Origin: Cytophagales bacterium
GTDB lineage: Bacteria; Bacteroidota; Bacteroidia; Cytophagales; JAAEPT01
Reading direction: 5' to 3'
Length of the DNA stretch: 11,872 nucleotides
Assembly (NCBI GenBank): GCA_011524675.1
Contig: WTJX01000008.1
Coordinates: 1 to 11,872, forward strand
Shown piece after piece: positions 6,221 to 11,872 of this stretch. The number at the start of each line of letters is the position of its first letter. Position 1 is the stretch's first letter. The translations under genes and the position numbers were made by a program. Below the pieces are notes generated by a model. The model saw nothing but the letters and a program-made list of their open reading frames with translations, made no database searches and was not told the DNA's origin.

Positions 6221-6246
6221 ATTAAGTTTTGTAGGAGATTTCTAAA

Positions 6247-6289
6247 AAGATCCATTTTTACTATAATTTATGTAGTGAAAATGGATTTT
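6247..6289. terminator. Hairpin terminator between convergent genes
   Basis: The arms 6247-6263 and 6273-6289 pair over about 17 positions (core ATCCATTTT...AAAATGGAT) with two G-T wobbles and a 9-nt loop. The right arm ends TTTT, and the left arm is preceded by A-rich sequence that becomes a U-run on the minus strand. It lies between paralogue B (plus) and heme A synthase (minus), so it could terminate transcription from both sides. Confidence 0.75.
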
Positions 6290-6303
6290 CGATTTACAAT
6301 ATT

Positions 6304-7323
6304 CTAAGTTTTTTTCTTCCAAAGGGATAATACACTGTATAGTTGAGCTCCAAATATCAGGCTACTCAGTAATAAATGTGTAGGTTGTGAAAGGAAAGGA
6401 AAGTCGAGGTAATACAGTATAATACCAGATAACATTTCAAAGCCTAAGAAAATAGCAGGCCATTTTATAAATGAAAAGAACGGTGCCAATTGTAAAGTCA
6501 AAAATATCCAGTATCCATTTGCTACTAAAAGTAATATAGAAAATGAACGGTGTATAAAAAATATTAATGGAGCATCGTTTAACCAAGTGCTTTGGTTTGT
6601 GTATCCATTTTCTATCATTTGTATATCGACATGCTGACGTACTTGTGTCCCCATAATTACTTGAATTAAGGTAAGTACCAGTACTAAAACACCTATCCAG
6701 TTTAGTTTAGAACCCGTGTATTGTAGGGTTGTCTTTGGTAAAGAGACATATTTTAGTCCTATCAGAAAGGCAATAATGAAAAATACAAATAGTACGTGTA
6801 ATGTAACTTTTACAGGAAGTAAATTGGCATCTACTACTAGTTTTCCTAGCCATGCTTCAAATCCTACACTAAATAGAGCTGCTAGTGCGAGTAGTAATAT
6901 CGTTTTATTTTCTTTAAAGTAAGCAATACTGCACGCAACTAATAGTAGTATAGGAAACCCGAAGAGTACAGTAGCTAATCGATTGATATATTCGATCCAT
7001 GTGTGTACAGGATTAAATTTAGCATAATCATGTTTTGTATAAGCCTCCCAGTGGTTTGCATTAAAATTTTCACCTGATGTGAAATTATCTTTTACGACTC
7101 GTAATTCTTTGTTTCGAATAATAACTTGTCCTTTTTCGTAGTGATGTTCAGCTTTCCATTCAAGTTCACTTTCTTCGGTAGGAGGTACTAGGTATCCAAA
7201 GCATTTAGGCCAGTCGGGACATCCCATTCCAGAGCCTGTCATGCGTACTACAGAACCTGCAATTACTACAATATATACAAGTATAAGAGCTAAGTTGAGT
7301 ACAGGCTGTAAAAGCTTTTTCAT
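6304..7323 (-). CDS. ctaA: Heme A synthase (CtaA/Cox15 family)
   Basis: A 339-aa inner-membrane enzyme that oxidises the C8 methyl of heme O to the formyl group of heme A, the cofactor of aa3-type cytochrome oxidase. About eight hydrophobic helices are visible. The N-terminus carries the family signature 'GSVVRMTGSGMGCPDWPKC' (23-41), with Cys35 and Cys41. A long first periplasmic loop of about 60 residues (45-105) follows. Candidate heme-ligand histidines are His176 (VTLHVLF), His258 (FFIHRSF) and His316 (QPTHLLL), and the catalytic glutamate is Glu111 in HTWIEYINRL. By family knowledge a histidine is expected three residues after this Glu, but here it is Asn114; His107, four residues before it, is nearby. 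It lies 90 bp downstream of the cca-like gene on the same strand, with only a weak hairpin and A/T run between, so co-transcription is possible. Confidence 0.93.
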   Translation of the reverse strand: MKKLLQPVLNLALILVYIVVIAGSVVRMTGSGMGCPDWPKCFGYLVPPTEESELEWKAEHHYEKGQVIIRNKELRVVKDNFTSGENFNANHWEAYTKHDYAKFNPVHTWIEYINRLATVLFGFPILLLVACSIAYFKENKTILLLALAALFSVGFEAWLGKLVVDANLLPVKVTLHVLFVFFIIAFLIGLKYVSLPKTTLQYTGSKLNWIGVLVLVLTLIQVIMGTQVRQHVDIQMIENGYTNQSTWLNDAPLIFFIHRSFSILLLVANGYWIFLTLQLAPFFSFIKWPAIFLGFEMLSGIILYYLDFPFLSQPTHLLLSSLIFGAQLYSVLSLWKKKT

Positions 7324-7413
7324 AGTTGCTTTAATTTAGGGGGATTTGGACTTAATTGATGATACAAAAAAACACCTCATTTTTCGATTTTATATAACGC
7401 TATGTGTTAATTT

Positions 7414-8844
7414 TTACTCAATATTTACGGGGGTTAATCCTAATTTATGACCTTTCTTAAGCATAAACTCATAAGCAGCATCGTGTTCGTTAGGGATGAT
7501 ACCTTCAAGTATAGCTTCTTTAATGGCATCCTTAATAATCCCTATTTCTTTAGAAGGTTTTAAGTTGAAGGTTTCTATAATTTCTTTTCCTGTAACAGGT
7601 GGTTGGAAGTTTCGAATATGATCACGTTCTTCAACATCTACAATCTTTTGACGTACAATTTTGAAGTTATTGTGGTATTTTTTAAAACGTTTAGGGTTTT
7701 TTGTGGTGATATCAGCTTCACATAAAGTCATTAAATCTTCGATATAATCACCTGCATCAAAAACTAAACGACGCACTGCGGAGTCAGTCACATTACTAGC
7801 AATAACAATTGGTCGAGAACTCATGAGTACCATTTTCTGAACGAATTTCATTTTGTCGTTCAAAGGCATTTTTAGTCTTTTGAAAAGTTTAAAAACCATT
7901 TTTGAGCCCACAAATTCATGTCCGTGAAATGTCCATCCATTGCGTTTGTGAAATTTTTTTGTAGGTGCTTTCCCGATATCGTGTAGTAGTGCTGCCCAAC
8001 GTAGCCAAAGGTTATCCGTATTTTCAGAAATATTATCAACAACTTCTAATGTGTGGTAAAAATTATCTTTATGGCGTTGCCCTTCGACTTCATCAATACC
8101 TTTTAGTGCGGTGAGTTCAGGTAAAATAATATCGAGTAAGCCTACTTTTTCTAACAATAAAAATCCGATAGAAGGTACGGGACTTATCATGATTTTATTG
8201 ATCTCATCAACAATACGTTCTTTAGTGATAATGTTGATACGTTCTTTGTGTGTTTTGATAGCTTCCAAAGAATCTTTTTCAATTTTGAAATCGAGTTGAG
8301 TTGCAAAACGAATTGCACGCATCATACGTAAAGGATCGTCAGAGTAGGTGATTCCTGGCTCAAGAGGCGTTTTAATGAGCTTTTCGTTGAGGTGTTTCAT
8401 CCCTTCGAAAGGGTCTAATAAATCTCCGAAATTTTTAGAGTTAAGTGCTAGTGCTAATGCATTAATTGTGAAGTCACGACGGTTTTGGTCGTCTTGTAAG
8501 CTGCCATTTTCAACTTTAGGGTTACGACTATCCTCAGTGTAAGATTCTTTACGAGCTCCTACGAACTCAATCTCAATATCTTGAAAACGAAGCATAGCAG
8601 TTCCATAGGTTTTAAATACCTTTACTTTAGGTTTATTGGGGAGTAATGAAGCTACTTTTTCAGCAAGTTCAATACCACTACCTACTGCTACTACATCTAT
8701 ATCTTTAGCTGTGCCACGTTTTAAAAAGTAGTCACGGACAAACCCACCAATAACATAACTTTCTACTTCTAGCTCATCACTAGCTTTGCGAATAAATGAA
8801 AATATACGGTGAGATAAAGCTTCTTTGTAATTAAGATTGGGCAT
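7414..8844 (-). CDS. cca: CCA tRNA nucleotidyltransferase / poly(A) polymerase family, HD domain
   Basis: A 476-aa class II nucleotidyltransferase that probably adds or repairs the 3' CCA of tRNAs in the cytosol. The head domain has GGFVRD (33-38), KDIDVV with metal-binding Asp48 and Asp50, and RRDFTINAL (122-130) for ribose recognition. The neck has 'DDPLRMMRAIRFA' (169-181), the nucleotide-recognition region with D-x-x-R character, then 'KERIVDEI' (208-215). An HD-type phosphohydrolase domain follows at about 255-390: His264, the LLHDIGK motif (His288-Asp289) and FHGHEF (306-311). The C-terminal region ends near the lysine-rich ELKKGHKLG-like helix. Head plus HD is the common bacterial layout; strict poly(A) polymerases and A-adding or CC-adding enzymes share these motifs, so the exact specificity is not settled. 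Start ATG 8844, with a promoter directly upstream. Divergent from the glycosyltransferase operon. Confidence 0.93.
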   Translation of the reverse strand: MPNLNYKEALSHRIFSFIRKASDELEVESYVIGGFVRDYFLKRGTAKDIDVVAVGSGIELAEKVASLLPNKPKVKVFKTYGTAMLRFQDIEIEFVGARKESYTEDSRNPKVENGSLQDDQNRRDFTINALALALNSKNFGDLLDPFEGMKHLNEKLIKTPLEPGITYSDDPLRMMRAIRFATQLDFKIEKDSLEAIKTHKERINIITKERIVDEINKIMISPVPSIGFLLLEKVGLLDIILPELTALKGIDEVEGQRHKDNFYHTLEVVDNISENTDNLWLRWAALLHDIGKAPTKKFHKRNGWTFHGHEFVGSKMVFKLFKRLKMPLNDKMKFVQKMVLMSSRPIVIASNVTDSAVRRLVFDAGDYIEDLMTLCEADITTKNPKRFKKYHNNFKIVRQKIVDVEERDHIRNFQPPVTGKEIIETFNLKPSKEIGIIKDAIKEAILEGIIPNEHDAAYEFMLKKGHKLGLTPVNIE

Positions 8845-8872
8845 GACTTACGTTTAAAATTAAATGCAACTG

Positions 8873-8904
8873 CAAATTTAGGGCTTTGTGATTGGGTTAA
8901 CAAA
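8873..8904 (-). promoter_or_regulatory. Full Bacteroidota-type promoter of the cca gene
   Basis: On the minus strand, TTTG at 8901-8904 is followed after 20 bp by TAAATTTG at 8873-8880. Both elements match the Bacteroidota -33/-7 consensus with near-standard spacing. The -7 element ends 28 bp before the ATG at 8844. This is the best complete promoter in the window. Confidence 0.75.
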
Positions 8905-8963
8905 TTCAGAGCTGTGATTGATGGCTTTGTATGTGTAAATCGGAGATCTTAAATTCGAAGTTG

Positions 8964-8971
8964 TATATTTG
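8964..8971 (+). promoter_or_regulatory. -7 promoter element of the glycosyltransferase operon
   Basis: TATATTTG matches TAnnTTTG exactly. An in-frame TTG at 8969-8971 is part of this element, so it cannot be the translation start if this promoter is used. The gap between the two divergent promoters is about 60 bp. Confidence 0.65.
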
Positions 8972-8998
8972 TGTTGTCTTTTAATAAATCCATATTTA

Positions 8999-10072
8999 GT
9001 GTCAAAAAGAGTTGCTATCCTTGAATTTCAAGAATCTCATCATGAGTGTCTATATACTTTAGTGCGTCTGTTCCAGGACTCAGGCTATGAGGTACATCTT
9101 TTTTTGAATGCTAAAATCAAGCCTAGGGTACGTCATTTACAGTCTTTGCGAGTTCCGATGCATTATATGGATTTGTCAACAAAATTACGACGTTATGTTC
9201 AGGTGTGGCTTAGTTTGCGTTATCAGTTTTTGCAGTTGGGTATTGATACGGTTTATCTGAATACAGCAGAGCGTAATACCGTGTTAAAGTTTTTAGCATT
9301 ACCCTTTTTAAGACCTACTCAAGTTTTGGGAACTTTACACAACGTACAGAATTTGTATCGTCGTCAAAAGCGTCAGCTGAATATCAATAAGCGTATCGAT
9401 GTTTGTTTTGTGCTGAGTGATTATATTCTTGATCATGCAAAGATTAAGGTTCCAGAAGTGCACTTCGAAAGTTTGTATAGTATTTTCTATCCAGATATTC
9501 AGCTTAAGGAAAAACTACATAAGCCTTCAGAAGAAAAGTGGATCGTTGTGCCAGGAGGTATTGATGTTAATAAAAGAGATTATAATTTTTTGAAAAAATT
9601 AGTACTTCCAGAAAATTATAACATTATCTTTTTAGGAGTGGCTCATCATCCCGATCAACATAATTTATTTGTTAAGTTGCTTACACACTTTAATACGGAA
9701 CAAATCGTCTATTTTTCTGATTTTATCGAAAAATCGATATTTATGGAGTATATAAAAAAAGCCGACTTTATATTACCGCTTATTCATAGAAATACGGGTA
9801 ACTTCGCAGATTTCAAGACGGGTAAGATTTCAGGAGCATTCAATTTAGCTTTTGGTTACCAGAAACTATTGCTTATGGATAAAGCTTTTCAGGATATTGA
9901 AGACTTTCAAGATACGAGTCTCTTTTATGATTCTGAGAAAGTGAGTTCCTTAACACTTTTACTTACACAAGATATACAGAACACTAACTTCTTTAGATTA
10001 GAAAAATGGGAGTATAGTCACCAGTTAAAAGCCTTTAATACTATTTTAGACAAAATATCAATAAATTTATGA
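8999..10072 (+). CDS. GT-B fold glycosyltransferase-like protein
   Basis: A 357-aa protein resembling GT-B (GT4-like) glycosyltransferases, expected to act at the cytoplasmic face of the inner membrane in surface-glycan assembly. The N-terminal Rossmann half includes 'VAILEFQESHHECLYTLVRLFQDSGYEVHLF' in outline (5-35; strand, helix with repeated His, strand) and 'GTLHNVQNLY' (111-120), typical of the acceptor side. The C-terminal half starts at 'IVVPGGIDVNKRDYNFL' (182-198), and has 'IIFLGVAHHPDQ' (209-220) and 'ADFILPLI' (255-262). The classical E-x7-E motif is not obvious, so catalytic competence is less certain. I chose GTG 8999 (MSKRVAILEF) because the upstream in-frame TTG at 8969 is within the promoter -7 box. 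Its stop overlaps the next start by 4 bp (ATGA), so the two are translationally coupled. Confidence 0.75.
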   Translation: MSKRVAILEFQESHHECLYTLVRLFQDSGYEVHLFLNAKIKPRVRHLQSLRVPMHYMDLSTKLRRYVQVWLSLRYQFLQLGIDTVYLNTAERNTVLKFLALPFLRPTQVLGTLHNVQNLYRRQKRQLNINKRIDVCFVLSDYILDHAKIKVPEVHFESLYSIFYPDIQLKEKLHKPSEEKWIVVPGGIDVNKRDYNFLKKLVLPENYNIIFLGVAHHPDQHNLFVKLLTHFNTEQIVYFSDFIEKSIFMEYIKKADFILPLIHRNTGNFADFKTGKISGAFNLAFGYQKLLLMDKAFQDIEDFQDTSLFYDSEKVSSLTLLLTQDIQNTNFFRLEKWEYSHQLKAFNTILDKISINL

Positions 10073-11061
10073 AAATATTATTAGTAGTAAATAGTAAGTT
10101 GCCAGTATTAAAGTATGGTGGTACGCAGCGTGTGATTTGGTATTTGGCAAAAGAATTAAAGCAGTTAGGACATTATGTTGCACTTATGGCGTATGCGGGG
10201 ACACATTGTGATTTTGTAGATCAGGTGTTGGTGTATGATCACGAAAAAGATATCGCATTACAGTTACAAGATACTTATGATATCATTCATTTTCACTGTT
10301 TTCCTAGAAATCCTCAAGCACTAAATATACCTTATGTGATGACTTTACATGGTAATATTTTTCATAAAGCTCCTTTGGATAGGAATACGATTTTTATTTC
10401 TAAAAAACACGCGGCACTTTATGGATCATCAAATTTTGTCTATAACGGTTTAGACTTTAATGATTACGGCAGTCCAAACTTGAAGTACGATAATTCATAT
10501 TTTCACTTTTTAGCGAAGGCACGATGGTCAGTCAAAAACCTTAAAGGTGCTATTGCGACTATAAAAAAAGTACCGGGTGGACAGCTCAAAGTACTTGGAG
10601 GAAATCGGTTTAAAAGCAAGTTAGGACTTGCAGATTTGTTATCTACAGCTACTCGTTTTGAAGGAAAAGTAGGAGGTGAATATAAAAATCAGTTGATAAA
10701 AAATTCAAAGGGTTTATTGTTTCCTGTTATTTGGAATGAGCCTTTTGGCTTGGCAATTATCGAAAGTTTGTATTTGGGTACTCCAGTCTTTGGAACTACT
10801 CATGGCTCTTTACCAGAGTTGATAACTGAGGAAGTAGGATTTTTAAGTAATCATCTTGAGGATCTGGTGGAAAATATGAAAGCAGTAGATTGTTTTGACC
10901 GAAAGCGTTGCCATGAATACGCTGCAGACCAGTTTAATAGCCGACGTATGGCCTTAGATTATCTGAAATATTACGAAAAGTGTATTGACCAAAAGACACT
11001 ACACGTTCAGCCTCCTGTTTTGCAAGGTGATAATAATATGGATTTAGAATTTGTTTTTTAG
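10069..11061 (+). CDS. Glycosyltransferase family 4 protein
   Basis: A 330-aa GT4-type retaining glycosyltransferase with two Rossmann-like halves, transferring a sugar from a nucleotide-sugar donor to an unidentified glycan or lipid acceptor in the cytosol. Visible motifs are the N-terminal glycine loop 'YGGTQRVIWYLAKEL' (16-30), 'TLHG' (92-95), 'VYNGLD' (124-129), a donor-phosphate region 'FLAKARWSVKN' (147-157; Lys150, Arg152) and the E-x7-E motif EPFGLAIIE (Glu224, Glu232), followed by 'LGTPVFG' and 'GSLPELI'. It begins in the ATGA overlap with the preceding glycosyltransferase, a sign of one operon and possibly sequential sugar additions. At 330 aa it is at the short end for GT4. The C-terminal tail after about 315 (QPPVLQGDNNMDLEF) looks flexible. 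Donor and acceptor cannot be inferred. Confidence 0.9.
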   Translation: MKILLVVNSKLPVLKYGGTQRVIWYLAKELKQLGHYVALMAYAGTHCDFVDQVLVYDHEKDIALQLQDTYDIIHFHCFPRNPQALNIPYVMTLHGNIFHKAPLDRNTIFISKKHAALYGSSNFVYNGLDFNDYGSPNLKYDNSYFHFLAKARWSVKNLKGAIATIKKVPGGQLKVLGGNRFKSKLGLADLLSTATRFEGKVGGEYKNQLIKNSKGLLFPVIWNEPFGLAIIESLYLGTPVFGTTHGSLPELITEEVGFLSNHLEDLVENMKAVDCFDRKRCHEYAADQFNSRRMALDYLKYYEKCIDQKTLHVQPPVLQGDNNMDLEFVF

Positions 11062-11126
11062 TACAGCTATGTCAATTGTTTCGTACTTCTATAGTACAGG
11101 CGTAGTCTCATTTCAATACTTAATAC

Positions 11127-11134
11127 TATCTTTG
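11127..11134 (+). promoter_or_regulatory. -7 promoter element before the ABC exporter
   Basis: TATCTTTG matches TAnnTTTG exactly, 22 bp before the ATG at 11157. No -33 TTTG at the usual spacing. The 95-bp gap after the glycosyltransferase also has a weak 5-bp hairpin (11083-11097), so separate transcription of the exporter is plausible but not proven. Confidence 0.55.
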
Positions 11135-11156
11135 TGACTCTATAGTGAATTGAAGA

Positions 11157-11872
11157 ATGAATAATTTTAAACGTTTTTTGGCGTACGCATTGCCTTACAA
11201 GGTGCAAGGATTTACAGCCATTTTTTTTAATATTTTATATGCCCTTTTTACCACGCTATCTTTTGTAGTACTTATGCCAATGCTTGATGTACTTTTTGGA
11301 GATACCGAAAAAGTCTACGCAAAACCAACTTATCCGGGTATCGATTCGTTATCCAAAGACTACTTAAATAATTTATTGAATTATTATGTCACTTATACTA
11401 ATGATACTTTTGGAGCAGAGCGTACCCTTACGTATCTAATTATAGCTGTGGTATTTATTTTCTTTCTCAAAAATATCTTCGGATACTTAGGAAATATAAC
11501 TATGTCTTTTTTGAAAGATAATATTCTTAAAGATTTGCGTAATGAAATGTATCGTAAAATCATTTCATTACCAATCGCTTTCTTTTCAGAAAACAAAAAA
11601 GGAGATCTCATTGCTCGTGCTACTGGCGATATAGCTAATGTGAATCAAACCTACTTGAGTTTGGTGATTACTTTTATTCGAGAGCCATTGAATATTATTT
11701 TCACTTTGATTATTATGTTTAAGGTTAGTTGGAAGTTAAGTCTAATCATGTTTGTATTAATTCCTTCCTCGGCACTACTAACTTCTTTGGTAAGTAAAAA
11801 AATTAAAGGACACTCCAATACTTTGTTTAACAAAGGAGGGGATCTATTAGGAAATTTAGAAGAAAGTATTCG
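11157..11872 (+). CDS. MsbA-like ABC exporter, N-terminal part (truncated by window end)
   Basis: The first 238 residues of a type IV ABC exporter half-transporter; the gene continues past the window, where the ATP-binding domain should lie. Start ATG 11157 (MNNFKRFLAYALPYK). Visible hydrophobic helices are at about 20-45, 92-113, 167-190 and 193-213. The first intracellular coupling region reads 'LPIAFFSENKKGDLIARATG' (138-157) and continues into DIANVNQ, the family's L-P-x-x-F-F...G-D-L-x-x-R-x-x-x-D signature. A large periplasmic loop of about 45 residues (48-91) separates helices 1 and 2. By family knowledge MsbA flips lipid A-core across the inner membrane, but related exporters move other lipids or peptides and the substrate cannot be told from this half. 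Position after two glycosyltransferases supports a glycolipid role. Confidence 0.9.
   Translation, partial: MNNFKRFLAYALPYKVQGFTAIFFNILYALFTTLSFVVLMPMLDVLFGDTEKVYAKPTYPGIDSLSKDYLNNLLNYYVTYTNDTFGAERTLTYLIIAVVFIFFLKNIFGYLGNITMSFLKDNILKDLRNEMYRKIISLPIAFFSENKKGDLIARATGDIANVNQTYLSLVITFIREPLNIIFTLIIMFKVSWKLSLIMFVLIPSSALLTSLVSKKIKGHSNTLFNKGGDLLGNLEESI

Noticed and set aside
6021..6245. 74-codon ORF overlapping the end of paralogue B
   Set aside because: Alternate frame of the low-complexity tail; no independent start signal.
6716..6922. Plus-strand ORF inside the heme A synthase gene
   Set aside because: Antisense shadow of a clearly conserved membrane enzyme; Ser/Thr-rich translation is typical of the reverse frame of hydrophobic coding DNA.
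7366..7408. Possible terminator between the cca-like gene and ctaA
   Set aside because: The minus strand has a 5-bp stem (AACAC/GTGTT) and a T7 run, but the loop is about 28 nt and the stem is too weak to claim.
8111..8542. Two plus-strand ORFs inside the cca-like gene
   Set aside because: Antisense shadows of a gene with strong catalytic motifs; no promoter or family resemblance.
11083..11097. Hairpin GTACT-TCTAT-AGTAC after the GT4 gene
   Set aside because: Only 5 bp of stem and no following U-run; not enough to call a terminator.
11393..11833. Minus-strand ORFs inside the ABC exporter
   Set aside because: Antisense to a recognisable exporter membrane domain that reads through the whole region without interruption.
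1..11872. CRISPR array, tRNA/rRNA genes, insertion sequence or prophage
   Set aside because: No regularly spaced repeats, cloverleaf-like sequence, transposase or integrase motifs, or target-site duplications were seen on reading the window.

Overview
The window is AT-rich DNA from a Bacteroidota chromosome, most likely a flavobacterium. The best evidence is the promoters. At least seven intergenic sites match the Bacteroidota -7 element TAnnTTTG exactly, and the starts generally lack Shine-Dalgarno sequences and have A/T-rich leaders. The gene content agrees: a flavobacterial-type ABC exporter, a heme A synthase with a long first periplasmic loop (so an aerobe with a heme-copper oxidase), and polysaccharide-type glycosyltransferases. 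I see no transposase, integrase, CRISPR array, rRNA or tRNA gene.

Left part (1-1757), an iron-related block. A truncated Rrf2-family regulator with a cysteine cluster is divergent from a ferritin with a complete ferroxidase centre. A 76-bp gap between them holds a perfect -7 element and an imperfect palindrome that could be the regulator's operator. Just after ferritin, a perfect 24-bp inverted repeat covers the start codon of a 53-codon Cys/Lys-rich gene, which was found by reading the sequence by eye. A GNAT acetyltransferase converges on it, and the two stop codons overlap.

Middle (1811-6289). A CLC-type chloride channel with C-terminal CBS domains has lost the gating glutamate and other signature residues. 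A small two-helix membrane protein of unknown function follows. Next come two tandem paralogues (356 and 302 aa) of a family I do not recognise. They share a collinear N-terminal domain of about 134 residues, have divergent middles, and end in Ser/Pro-rich, probably disordered tails. Each has its own near-identical promoter-leader module, so promoter and gene were apparently duplicated as a unit. A hairpin ends this block.

Right part (6304-11872). On the minus strand are a CCA-adding enzyme/poly(A) polymerase family protein with an HD domain and, downstream of it, CtaA heme A synthase. Divergent from these on the plus strand are two GT-B glycosyltransferases with a 4-bp ATGA overlap, then the N-terminal half of an MsbA-like ABC exporter with its own promoter, cut by the window end. 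Together these last three look like part of a cell-surface glycan or lipid assembly locus.

The items most worth following up are the tandem unknown paralogues, the small cysteine-rich protein with its start codon in a long hairpin next to ferritin, and the CLC protein lacking the gating glutamate.
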